Assembly (NCBI GenBank): GCA_947632115.1
Contig: CANROB010000010.1
Coordinates: 1-48,440 of the forward strand
DNA: 48,440 bases
Source: an uncultured Bacilli bacterium
GTDB lineage: Bacteria; Bacillota_I; Bacilli_A; RF39; UBA660
Direction of reading: 5' to 3'
The notes under the pieces were generated by a model. The model did no database searches and was not told the DNA's origin. It saw only the letters and a program-made list of their open reading frames with translations. Of the stretch, positions 37,001 through 45,021 are shown in pieces (position 1 is the stretch's first letter; each line of letters starts with the position of its first letter). A program made the position numbers and the translations under genes.

Positions 37001-40000
37001 TTTGATGAAAATACGAAACCATTTAATGGTGGAGTAAAACCACAAGACGATGGAAACTGGGTTCTTGCTACTAAGCCAGGAGGATTACGTACTGGTGATA
37101 TGGCACAAAATCTTTTGTCTAAAACGGCAAATAATACCAGTACCTCACGGAATGTCAATATTCCTGTTGTTAGTGGTAGTACCGAATCTTCTAATATTGT
37201 TATTGATAATTATCTTGGTAATAATGGTAGAATTGTTATTCCAAACCGTTTACTAGAAATTACTAAGGAAGTAGAAACTCAAGGAGGAGCAGAAAAGGTA
37301 AAAGAATCTTTTGACTTTGAAGTTACTATTGAGAATTTTGTGGGAGACCACAGTGCAATTGATTTAATTAGAAATCCATATACAAAGGATTGGCAATTAA
37401 GAATTAGTAGTATTGGCGTTGTTACTAACAATCAAGGCTTACTACAAACAGGAGACACAGAAAATCATAGCTTAGCTAAGATTAAAAGAAATGGTCAAGA
37501 ATATTACGTTTATATTGGTGGTAATATCGTGGAAGGAGAAGAGCCTCTTTACCACTTATATTCCGCTTCTGATGGAGAGACTCCAGAAGAATTAGAGGGA
37601 GTAGGTAGAACTACTTATGTAGATAGTTTAGATGGACTCACTTCTACAGATACCGTTTTATATAAATTAGCTAATGAAAATAATGTTCTTGGTTCTATTG
37701 ACTTCTGGGTAAAAGATGCTTATCTTATTCCTGTTTTAGAGGTAGATAATAAAGACTGGACATGGGATGAAAATAAAAATTATCAAGTAGAGCATCAATT
37801 TGTTATTTCTCACTTAGATTCTACTAAAATTGGAACATCACAGATTTCATCTAACTATTCTACCAAAACAAATTATTTAACCCGAACTCTTATCTTTGGA
37901 TATGATGAGGAACATAAACCTACTGAAAAACCAACAGGTTGGACAGATGAAGATTGGGCATGGGCACAAGATCCAGCTAATGCTAATAAAGCTAGATTTT
38001 CTTTAAAAGATGGTGAAGGATTAGGCATTGTTGGACTTGATGAAAATACCAAGTACACTATTACAGAAATTATTTCTCAAGAACAAAAAGAAAATGGGTA
38101 TGAATTTAGTCGTGCAGTTGATGCTAATGGAGCAACAAGTAATGTTACTTCTAGTGATAATCGCTACACAGTTACTGGTGAGGTGGATGCATTAGAAGAA
38201 GAACATTATGTAAACCATTATCGTGCAAGATATGATTTAACTCTAAAGAAATTAGTACATGGAGAAGAGGGAGATCCAAATGAAGATTGGACATTCCGTA
38301 TTTATCTTACTCCAGTAGAGGGAGAAGAAATTCCAACTGATTATACTTATAGTGGAAGTAAATCTGGAACTCTTTACTTTACCAAAAATGAAGAAGATGG
38401 AACGTATTCTTCTGAAATTACTTTAAAACATAATGAATCCATTACTCTTCATAATCTTATTTCTGGTACAACTTATAAAATTGTTGAAGATAATGCTAAC
38501 CTATATGGTTATGAAACAACCGTAACAGAAGGGGATACTTATAATCCTTCTGAAGGTGTTATCGATGAAGATAAGAATATTGAGTTTGTCAATACCAACT
38601 TAGCAGAGCAAGATTTAACAATCACTAAGATGGTAAATGGTGGTGCTGGAGATCAGAATAAAACATGGACTTTTGATATTTACTTTACACCAGCTAGTGA
38701 TGTAACTTTAGCTAGTAGTTATACTTATAACGGTTCTCGCTCTGGTGAGATGGCTTTAGTAAAACAATCAGATGGTACTTATAAAGGAACTGTTTCTATG
38801 AAACATAATGAACATATTACCATTAATGATTTACCAGAAAGAACAAAGTATAAAGTAGTAGAGCGTGGGGCAAATGAAGATGGATATAAAACTTCTATCA
38901 CCAATGCTGAAGGTACTCTTGATCATCGTCAAGATGTTACCGTTGACTTTATCAATACAAGATATTCTCGTCATGAATTAACGATTGAAAAGATTGTAAA
39001 AGGTGGAGCAGGGGATAAGGAAGATAAATATTGGACCTTCAAAGTAACCTTTACTCCAGCTAGTGATGTAGATTTTGAAATGGAATATCCATATATAGGA
39101 ACTCACACTGTAGAAGGAGTAAGTAATCCACAAAATGGTGTATTAAAACTTACTGATAATGGTGATGGAACTTATAGTGGAACAGTTAAGTTAAGACATG
39201 GTCAAGCAATTACCATTTCTAATATTCCAGAAAGAACAGAATATGTTGTAGAAGAAGTAGAAGCAAATGAAGATGGCTATACTACTTCTGTAACAGAAAA
39301 TTATCAGGGACAATTGATTTCTGATCAAGAAACGGTAACTTTCACCAATGAAAAATTAGCTTATCAAGATTTAACAATCGAAAAAGAAGTAACTGGTGAA
39401 GGAGATACCGATAAGGAATGGCATTTTGATGTAACATTTGTTCCAGCAAGTGGCATTACCTTAAATAGTAGTTATCACTATACTAAAACAAATGGTGAAG
39501 ACGGAACTATGGAATTAGTAGATAATCAAGATGGAAGCTTTACCGGAAAGATTACCTTAAAACATGGTGAATCTATTACTATAGAAAAAATTCCAGAAAG
39601 AACAAAATATAGTGTAAAAGAGGAAGAAGCAAACAAGGATGGATACCTTACTAAAGTAACGGATAACAAGGAAGGTTTCTTACCAGAATTAGAAGGTAGC
39701 AAAACGATTACGGTAAAATATACGAATCATAAATTACCTGCTAATACTTTAACCATTGCTAAAGAAGTATTAGGTGGCGCTGGGGATAGAAAAAAATCAT
39801 GGACTTTCCAAATTAAGTTTAACTTTATAGAAGGAATAGAAATACCAACATCCTTACCTTATAAAGGAGAATCTATTATCGATGGCATTCCTGCTTTAGA
39901 GGATGGAAATCTTACTTTAGAAGAACAAGAAGATGGAAGTTATCTTGCTACTATTCTCTTAACGCATGGCCAAGCCATTACGATTTCTAATCTTCCAGTA

Positions 40001-41386
40001 GGCACCAAATATGAAGTGTCTGAGGTAGAAGCAAATAAGGAAGATTACCGTACTGTTACTACTGGGGAAATTACAGGAACAACAGATGGAGAGACCTCTT
40101 TCCTTAGTGTATTTTCTAATATTAAATCGCTAACTTATGATTTAACTCTTAGTAAAATAGTTGCAGGACATGCTGGAGATACCACTAAACCTTTTGAGTT
40201 TGTGATTACTCTTTATCCAGCAGAATATGAGATAATAGCAAGTGAGTATTCTTATACAGGAACCAAATCTGGTAGCATCCATTTTACAAGACAAGAAGAT
40301 GGAAGTTATGTAGGAAGAATTACTCTAAAACATAATGATAAAATTACACTAACAGGTCTTCCTGAAAATACCCGTTATCGAGTAGAAGAAGTAGAAGCAA
40401 ACCAAGATGGTTATATTACTACTGTTAAGGGAGATACCGTTGGAACTTTAATAGAAAATGGAACAAGTATTGAATTTACGAATACGAAATTATCTTTAGT
40501 AGATTTGAAAGTTAAAAAACTAGTAAAAGGTAACTTAGGTGATAAAACCCGTGATTGGACATTTAAGATTACTTTGACAGATCCACAATTAGTAGATTTA
40601 CAAGCTAGTTATGAAGCAATTAAAGAAACGCCTGTTTATGAAGAAGGCGCTAATGAACCTGTTATCAAGGAAGAAGAATTTACTTTAAATCTTGTTAGAA
40701 CAGATTCAGGAAACTATGAAGTTACTGTTACGTTAAAGGATGGTGAATCTATTACTATTAAGGATTTACCAGAGACAACTAGATATACGGTAACAGAAAT
40801 AGAAGCTAATGAAGATGGATACATTACAACATATACAGATAATTTTGAAGGCTTCTTAGAAGAGAAAACAGAGGAAGTAGAATTTACCAACTGGAAATTC
40901 TCACCTGCCAAACTAGTTATTGAAAAGCAATTAAAAGGTAACGATACCGAAAAGGATCGTGAATGGAATTTTGAGGTTTCCTTAAAACCTCAAGAAGGAT
41001 ATCCTATTCCAGAACTTTATCCATATATTGGAGAAGGAATCCAAGATGGTTTCATCCAATTTGTAAAACAAGAAGATGGAACTTATAAAGGACAGGTAAG
41101 CCTAAAAGGTGGTCAAAAGATTACTTTAGAAGATTTACCATATGGAACAGAATATTCTGTTGTAGAAAAAGAAGCTAATAAAGATAGATATCAAACAACT
41201 GTAACGAATGAAAGTGGTTCTTTATTAGAAGAGGAGACATCTGTTGTCTTCGTTAATAAACGAGAGATAGAGAATCCAAATACGTTAGATACTCTACCTA
41301 AATATATTGCTTTATTCATAACAAGTCTTTCTCTTATGGTTATGGCTATTTTCTATTATTTCAAAAAAGATTCTAGATTAAACTAG
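34100..41386 (+). CDS. Giant surface protein: VWA domain, eight Cna-B-like repeats, C-terminal anchor
   Basis: About 2,428 residues. The N-terminal hydrophobic segment (about 18-33) is a signal peptide or anchor. A von Willebrand A domain follows with MIDAS D150-x-S152-x-S154 (DVSRS) and VIVLTDGATN (D307). A long unassigned region (about 480-1375) precedes eight tandem modules (about 1378-2390, near 126 residues each). Each module starts L-x-x-x-K, has WTF and HG/HN-x-x-ITI, an ExEAN-xDGY segment and ends F-x-N. Lys, Glu and Asn are placed as in Cna-B domains that form internal isopeptide bonds. The C-terminus is NPNTLD (2392-2397), one membrane segment (about 2403-2422) and a KKDSRLN tail, resembling a sortase signal, but no canonical LPXTG. 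TTG 34100 lies 7 bases after AAAGGAGG; a TTG at 34070 lacks a ribosome-binding site. No sortase is in this window. Probably an adhesin or pilus-like tip protein. Confidence 0.85.
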   Translation: MKTGELAEAIREKISRIAIVLLCAMVVGTSFNSEVLTNLFHYPIATANNSNYSRVADPNTMEAYLNPNVLGIAENSRYAGRIWTDKTVFALGRTSDSFNGTFLQLDANKDGSRLQVSTNTDFLHVFSALGSSQVVNQETSKPIDVVLLLDVSRSMTQSTGLNGQDSLHQLMTEANTLIKQLMGDDPNHKVHADNRVGVVVYGGGAQELLPLNHYQPSNNNGNYIAIGDVTYYTGTSGSYFPKIKTTVKETNGFQNKQSEVMVADSTYLQGALYLGMEMLAKEKKTTYYDSITKTNQPRTPVVIVLTDGATNIISANSTSNGNGTTYPDWWNPMTGVIKEAGTGQYYAAGGANPFYADCNSGTGNGTASSGRSSKANKNIEIQAITPRNVSNLLLAGYYKKKIQSNYNTSMLGFSIGYNIGGVGTYGNEQLLATMDPRTYFGERDSVTQLAQAEINATKNALENYFSGQSPSMRFPRNTNDTYIYVGSGLYANFTWNHPKGDEEKYDVKNLEDVYYIDRYYQADSGSLSSIFDQIFEQINSSAFTPIGGSNDAGVEDSLTYMDPIGEYMEIKDSGVTIDGKNYDMGLLLFEQMHGLVKTAIYDYSFNIKHVENGSFKKGWYDSEGKYKGENETDGSFKAGDTYYLDITTARQYISILDESEDNLTEQEKNTVYTIYRFAEETDERNKDLLNPCYEKAAEVSYKLSDIRVWVENTGDFEDEQGGGAIDLGYDQALYINIPTSALPIQTANISISEDDITYDTDSYYLQNTEANTRVSNHVTPIRLFYGVGVDDEIMSDDGIDIDVAKVSQEYVSNHTASDGVYFLSNYYSNTTYGGYVTDTIEGDRTRGDPNATFSPSTDNRYYLFQRPLVLYVADGVTSYQEQVMNESQYEKFLTENEKNMVDDRSDISSDKWYYVVLDYYTNTGNGKGEISHVAVTRKGEEFGSGISGDLNAGEFLVWYNLNNEEASFDENTKPFNGGVKPQDDGNWVLATKPGGLRTGDMAQNLLSKTANNTSTSRNVNIPVVSGSTESSNIVIDNYLGNNGRIVIPNRLLEITKEVETQGGAEKVKESFDFEVTIENFVGDHSAIDLIRNPYTKDWQLRISSIGVVTNNQGLLQTGDTENHSLAKIKRNGQEYYVYIGGNIVEGEEPLYHLYSASDGETPEELEGVGRTTYVDSLDGLTSTDTVLYKLANENNVLGSIDFWVKDAYLIPVLEVDNKDWTWDENKNYQVEHQFVISHLDSTKIGTSQISSNYSTKTNYLTRTLIFGYDEEHKPTEKPTGWTDEDWAWAQDPANANKARFSLKDGEGLGIVGLDENTKYTITEIISQEQKENGYEFSRAVDANGATSNVTSSDNRYTVTGEVDALEEEHYVNHYRARYDLTLKKLVHGEEGDPNEDWTFRIYLTPVEGEEIPTDYTYSGSKSGTLYFTKNEEDGTYSSEITLKHNESITLHNLISGTTYKIVEDNANLYGYETTVTEGDTYNPSEGVIDEDKNIEFVNTNLAEQDLTITKMVNGGAGDQNKTWTFDIYFTPASDVTLASSYTYNGSRSGEMALVKQSDGTYKGTVSMKHNEHITINDLPERTKYKVVERGANEDGYKTSITNAEGTLDHRQDVTVDFINTRYSRHELTIEKIVKGGAGDKEDKYWTFKVTFTPASDVDFEMEYPYIGTHTVEGVSNPQNGVLKLTDNGDGTYSGTVKLRHGQAITISNIPERTEYVVEEVEANEDGYTTSVTENYQGQLISDQETVTFTNEKLAYQDLTIEKEVTGEGDTDKEWHFDVTFVPASGITLNSSYHYTKTNGEDGTMELVDNQDGSFTGKITLKHGESITIEKIPERTKYSVKEEEANKDGYLTKVTDNKEGFLPELEGSKTITVKYTNHKLPANTLTIAKEVLGGAGDRKKSWTFQIKFNFIEGIEIPTSLPYKGESIIDGIPALEDGNLTLEEQEDGSYLATILLTHGQAITISNLPVGTKYEVSEVEANKEDYRTVTTGEITGTTDGETSFLSVFSNIKSLTYDLTLSKIVAGHAGDTTKPFEFVITLYPAEYEIIASEYSYTGTKSGSIHFTRQEDGSYVGRITLKHNDKITLTGLPENTRYRVEEVEANQDGYITTVKGDTVGTLIENGTSIEFTNTKLSLVDLKVKKLVKGNLGDKTRDWTFKITLTDPQLVDLQASYEAIKETPVYEEGANEPVIKEEEFTLNLVRTDSGNYEVTVTLKDGESITIKDLPETTRYTVTEIEANEDGYITTYTDNFEGFLEEKTEEVEFTNWKFSPAKLVIEKQLKGNDTEKDREWNFEVSLKPQEGYPIPELYPYIGEGIQDGFIQFVKQEDGTYKGQVSLKGGQKITLEDLPYGTEYSVVEKEANKDRYQTTVTNESGSLLEEETSVVFVNKREIENPNTLDTLPKYIALFITSLSLMVMAIFYYFKKDSRLN
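38230..41268 (+). repeat. Eight tandem Cna-B-like repeat modules within the giant gene
   Basis: Module starts are recognisable as LTLKKLVHGEEGD, LTITKMVNGGAGD, LTIEKIVKGGAGD, LTIEKEVTGEGD, LTIAKEVLGGAGD, LTLSKIVAGHAGD, LKVKKLVKGNLGD and LVIEKQLKGND. They have diverged at protein level, so recombination between copies is not extensive. Confidence 0.85.
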
Positions 41387-41397
41387 AATCTTTTTTT
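41363..41397 (+). terminator. Terminator overlapping the giant gene stop
   Basis: AAGATTCTAG and CTAGAATCTT around a 6-base loop with A and T runs; the TAG stop is in the stem. Confidence 0.85.
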
Positions 41398-41441
41398 GTA
41401 TATTTTTTATGACTTTTGCGTATAGTTTAATAGGTGGTCAT

Positions 41442-42221
41442 ATGAATATAGGGGATTTAGTAACAAGAAATTCTTATGATAATGATCTAATTTTCCGTAT
41501 TATTGATATTGAAAATGATGTCTATTATTTAAAAGGTATTAATGTAAGACTATACGCGGATAGTACATTAGATGATTTAAGAAAATATGATGGAAAAGTA
41601 GACATTGAGGAAGAGGAAAGTTTTCAAGAAAGAATTAAGGAAAAGACAAATAGGGAACGAGATGATTTTTTTTATCTTCCGGGCAAAGTTCTACACATTG
41701 ATGGGGATAAAGAATATTTAAGTAGATGTTTAAAATTTTATGAAGAGATGAATATTGCTTCTGTTGGTATTGTTGAAAAAGAAGAAGTAGTTCCTTCTAG
41801 AATTTATGAACTACTCACGACCTATAAACCAAATATTTTAGTGATTACAGGTCATGATGCTTATTATAAGAAAAAAGGTCAAATCAATGATTTACAAGCT
41901 TATCGAAATAGTTATTACTTTGTAGAGGCAATTAAGGAGGCAAGAAGGTATGAGGGTAGTCATGAGAAATTAATCATTATAGCAGGAGCTTGTCAATCGA
42001 ATTATGAAGAGTTGATTAAAGCAGGAGCTAACTTTGCTTCCTCCCCAAAAAGAATTAATATTCACGCCCTAGATCCTGCCATTATAGCTGTGAAGATGAG
42101 CCTTTCGGATATCAATAAAGATATTGAACTAAAAAGTATTATTGAAAGTACCAAATATGGTGCAAGTGGGGTAGGTGGCATTATCACTAAGGGAACAATG
42201 TATATGGGGTATCCAAGATGA
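41442..42221 (+). CDS. yabG: Sporulation-specific protease YabG
   Basis: A 259-residue YabG. It begins MNIGDLVTRNSYDNDLIFRIIDI, then LKGINVRLYADSTLDDL, LPGKVLHIDGDKEYL, ILVITGHDAYYKKKG, YRNSYYFVEAIKEAR, IIAGACQSNYEELI and GANFASSPKRINIHALDP. These are family hallmarks; the conserved Cys (GACQS) and His fit the proposed cysteine protease. YabG matures coat proteins such as SafA and SpoIVA in the mother cell. An upstream ATG at 41409 lacks a ribosome-binding site; ATG 41442 follows AGGTGG. It overlaps veg by 4 bases, as the genes adjoin in Bacillus. Confidence 0.95.
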   Translation: MNIGDLVTRNSYDNDLIFRIIDIENDVYYLKGINVRLYADSTLDDLRKYDGKVDIEEEESFQERIKEKTNRERDDFFYLPGKVLHIDGDKEYLSRCLKFYEEMNIASVGIVEKEEVVPSRIYELLTTYKPNILVITGHDAYYKKKGQINDLQAYRNSYYFVEAIKEARRYEGSHEKLIIIAGACQSNYEELIKAGANFASSPKRINIHALDPAIIAVKMSLSDINKDIELKSIIESTKYGASGVGGIITKGTMYMGYPR

Positions 42222-42439
42222 ATGGGAGATTTATGCGTAAAAAACTAGAGCCTTATGTTGGAAAGAAAGCCTGTATACGTTATAGTTTAGGAAGAAATAA
42301 GTATGAAAAATATCAGGGAAAAATCATTCAACTTTTTCCTAACCTTTTTTTATTTGAAGAAGAAAATGGTGTTACTAAATGCTTTTCCTATAGTGATATT
42401 TTGACGAAAACCGTACGCTTAAGTTTTAAAGATTTCTAA
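42218..42439 (+). CDS. veg: Veg-like small protein
   Basis: A 73-residue Veg homologue: LEPYVGKKACIRYSLGRNKYEKYQGKI, then LFPNLFLF and CFSYSDILTKTVRLSF, matching the Veg core ending in YSYADILT-T-V-L-F. Veg affects biofilm and spore outgrowth in Bacillus. ATG 42218 overlaps the yabG stop; ATG 42233 with GGGAGA upstream is an alternative start (68 residues). Its position after yabG matches Bacillus. Confidence 0.85.
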   Translation: MNGRFMRKKLEPYVGKKACIRYSLGRNKYEKYQGKIIQLFPNLFLFEEENGVTKCFSYSDILTKTVRLSFKDF

Positions 42440-42468
42440 TTGCCTTTTTGATAGAACTGTGATATAAT
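42440..42468 (+). promoter_or_regulatory. Promoter of the tmRNA gene
   Basis: TTGCCT (42440-42445) and TATAAT (42463-42468), 17 bases apart, directly before the mature 5' end. Confidence 0.75.
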
Positions 42469-42479
42469 TCTATCTACAT

Positions 42480-42821
42480 GGGGGCGTCTAGTTTCGACGG
42501 ATTAGTTGGTGCTTAGGCTGCAAGTCGGAGGTACACGTTACGTACAACCAAAAAATAACTGGAAACAGTAGAAATCAATTAGCTTTCGCTTAGGTTTAGA
42601 AGGCTGCTTCACTCTTATTCATCCCATAGGATAAGTTTGGGGCTCATATTTAGTGGGATATATAACTATGATGATTATAAGTAGTTATGAATTTTATAAT
42701 CTTACTTAAAAAGGGTTGTTAGGTACCAACTTTTTAAGGAAAATAAACTATCTAACTAAACTTGTAGACGTTTAGGAGTTGGCTCTTTCGGACATGAGTG
42801 CAAATCTCATCGCCTCCACCA
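42480..42821 (+). ncRNA. ssrA: Transfer-messenger RNA
   Basis: The 5' GGGGGCG (42480-42486) pairs with CGCCTCC (42811-42817) ahead of an encoded ACCA end (42818-42821), giving the acceptor stem. The tag frame ends TTA-GCT-TTC-GCT-TAG (about 42579-42593), so the tag ends in LAFA; reading upstream gives KITGNSRNQLAFA, with its exact first residue uncertain. It rescues stalled ribosomes with SmpB. The T stem ATGAG/CTCAT has loop TGCAAAT instead of the usual TTCRANT. Terminator follows. Confidence 0.95.
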
Positions 42822-42832
42822 TAATGCTTATT

Positions 42833-42863
42833 ATCCCTTTATTTTAAAGGGATTTTTATTTTG
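42833..42863 (+). terminator. tmRNA terminator
   Basis: ATCCCTTT (42833-42840) and AAAGGGAT (42846-42853) then T's. Confidence 0.8.
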
Positions 42864-42911
42864 CTTTTTCGTTTTACCTCTTATTTACCTCTTAATTTTT
42901 TATTAGGGTAC

Positions 42912-42939
42912 AAAAAAAGGATAGTGATTATCCTTTTTT
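42912..42939. terminator. Bidirectional terminator before the LCP gene end
   Basis: GGATA (42919-42923) and TATCC (42929-42933) with A7 and T6 arms; it serves the minus-strand LCP gene and backs up tmRNA termination. Confidence 0.75.
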
Positions 42940-44956
42940 ACGTATTTGAATTGCTATCCTCTTCTGATGGTGTACCAGGAATTTCTGGTTCTGTTGGTGT
43001 TTCTTCTGGTTCTTGTTCCTCTGGAGTATCCGGCTCTTCTGGATCAGGTTCTTCAACAGGAGGAATCTCTTCTATTTCAGAAACTACTTTAAAAGTAACG
43101 TGGTTAACCATATCTAAATCGGTAGATTCCGGAATATCTTGTGATAATACTTGACCGACAAAGTTAGAAGATTTTCCTGTTACTTCTTCTACAACAATAT
43201 CTACATCATGTTGACTTGCCCAAATTCTAGCATCATCAATATTTTTTCCTACAAAGTTTGGCATCAAAAGTAAATTGACAGTACCAGATGATTTTTTACC
43301 GATAATCGTTTCTTCATATGGATTATGAATAGAGAAACTAAAGTTTTTGACAACAGTCATTTTTTGAAGTTCTAGGTTAGATTTCATGGCACTTACAACT
43401 TCATCATAACTTTCTTGATAGATAACAAAATTATAAAGATTTCTTCTTGTTCCACGTTCATGTTTAAAACTATAATCATAGATATATCGATCAGCACCAG
43501 ATAAATATAATCTTTGCATATTTAACATTTGGTTTTTACCGTTTGATTTTGTAATAACTTTCTTTCCCAAACTGTAAAGAGATAAAATGGTATTTTCAGA
43601 CATACTTGTTTTCGCATTTTTACTAATTGTAGAAAGTAGGGATTTAATGGTATTTAAATCACTATTATCTGCAAGACTACTTAGCATTGCTTTTAAAATT
43701 TCTTGTTGGTGTTGTCCTCTAACAAAATCGTTCCAATAGCCAGCATTTTGAACATATTCTGTTCCACAGTAATTTCTCATGTAAGCCGTTACTTTTCTAT
43801 GACGTGCATAGGCGAGAGCTTGTTCTCCATTTAAATGTTGTTTTCCTGCTTTTACAAAGATTGTATTTTTTCCCCATTGTCTTTTACTATTTTGTTCACA
43901 GAAACTATAAGGAACATCTACATCGACACCACCAATAGCATCGATAATACTAACAACTCCGTTAAAATTAATTTTTAAATAATAATCGATAGGAATTCCA
44001 AAATAGTCTTCAATAGATTTCATAATGCAGCTTTCGCCTTGCCATCCGGCATTGGTAATCTTATTTTTTCTACCGCTCATACAAGAAATAGGCATGTAAG
44101 AATCTCTTGGAATACTAAGAATGGTTGCATTCATCGTTTTAGGATTAAAGGTAAGCAAGAGAAGGGCATCACCATTAAAACTGCTTCCAATACCATTTCC
44201 CGTTGTATCTACACCCATAATTAACATACTAAATGGTTCATCTAAACTTTTTTGAGGAACTTCCTCTTCTTCTACTTTTTCTTCGTATTCTTCTGAATAA
44301 ATAATTTTGGTATCTTCCTCTAAAGTTTCAAATTCTTCTTCAGAAGAATATAGAGTAGCATAACTAGTTGGTAGGAAAGCGGCATCGATATCTCCCTTTA
44401 AAAGAGCTTCTATTAAACTGACATGATCTCCATATTTCGCAAATTTACTGGAATCAAGATTATATTTTTTGGCAATTTCCATAGGAAGTTTATAAAGAGC
44501 AATATTTTCTTCTTCTTTTACAATTCCAATTTTCTTATCCTTTACCTCTTCTATTTTGGTAATAGGACTATCTTTTTTAACTACTAGACTACTAGAATGA
44601 AGATTGACATTATTATTGGTCTCACTAATACTAGCGATATCTTTATAAAGACCTTGTACGGTTGTAGAGGTAAAGAAAATTCCTCCACAATAAAGTAGTA
44701 AAATGACACCAAAGATAGCTAATTTCTTATTATTGGTTGAATGAAATACTTTGGTAGCAACTGTTATAAAAATAGCAGCAATATCTATTAATAAAAGAGC
44801 AATCGAAATTCTTAAAGGCGTTTCGATATTTTTAAAGATAGCAATGGTTCTTAAAATATGGATACTAGCAAGAATAAGAATTGTACATAAAATAAGAACG
44901 ATTGGTTTTATGAAAACATTCTTTTTTGTTTTAGTTGGTTTATTTGTCTTTTTCAT
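42938..44956 (-). CDS. LytR-CpsA-Psr protein with solute-binding-like insert and PASTA domain
   Basis: A 672-residue protein with three membrane segments (about 17-38, 49-70, 79-98). Residues about 120-222 resemble half a bacterial solute-binding domain (KIGIVKEEENIALYKLP, LIEALLKGDIDAAFLP). The LCP domain is at about 241-440: LIMGVDTTGNG, NGDALLLLTFN, LSIPRDSYMPI, DYYLKINFNGVVSIIDAIGGVDVDVP, AGKQHLNGEQALAYARHRK. A PASTA domain follows (about 568-632, MPNFVGKNIDDARIWASQ, GQVLSQDIPESTDL) and then an acidic Pro/Glu tail. LCP proteins attach wall polymers to peptidoglycan; PASTA binds peptidoglycan. The fusion is unusual. Promoter TTGTGA-17-TATAAT, start after GAGGTG. Confidence 0.88.
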   Translation of the reverse strand: MKKTNKPTKTKKNVFIKPIVLILCTILILASIHILRTIAIFKNIETPLRISIALLLIDIAAIFITVATKVFHSTNNKKLAIFGVILLLYCGGIFFTSTTVQGLYKDIASISETNNNVNLHSSSLVVKKDSPITKIEEVKDKKIGIVKEEENIALYKLPMEIAKKYNLDSSKFAKYGDHVSLIEALLKGDIDAAFLPTSYATLYSSEEEFETLEEDTKIIYSEEYEEKVEEEEVPQKSLDEPFSMLIMGVDTTGNGIGSSFNGDALLLLTFNPKTMNATILSIPRDSYMPISCMSGRKNKITNAGWQGESCIMKSIEDYFGIPIDYYLKINFNGVVSIIDAIGGVDVDVPYSFCEQNSKRQWGKNTIFVKAGKQHLNGEQALAYARHRKVTAYMRNYCGTEYVQNAGYWNDFVRGQHQQEILKAMLSSLADNSDLNTIKSLLSTISKNAKTSMSENTILSLYSLGKKVITKSNGKNQMLNMQRLYLSGADRYIYDYSFKHERGTRRNLYNFVIYQESYDEVVSAMKSNLELQKMTVVKNFSFSIHNPYEETIIGKKSSGTVNLLLMPNFVGKNIDDARIWASQHDVDIVVEEVTGKSSNFVGQVLSQDIPESTDLDMVNHVTFKVVSEIEEIPPVEEPDPEEPDTPEEQEPEETPTEPEIPGTPSEEDSNSNT

Positions 44957-44979
44957 TTTTCACACCTCGGTACTATTTC

Positions 44980-45008
44980 ATTATAACCCAAAATGATAAA
45001 TATCACAA
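44980..45008 (-). promoter_or_regulatory. Promoter of the LCP gene
   Basis: Minus-strand TTGTGA and TATAAT, 17 bases apart. Confidence 0.7.
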
Positions 45009-45021
45009 ACTATTTTGCATA

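Noticed and set aside
38230..41268. CRISPR-like or DNA-level repeat array in the giant gene
   Set aside because: Repeats are protein modules of about 126 residues with diverged DNA; no direct repeat-spacer pattern.
42861..43154. A plus-strand Ser/Gly-rich frame after tmRNA
   Set aside because: It is the reverse of the low-complexity Pro/Glu tail of the LCP gene and has no ribosome-binding site or promoter.
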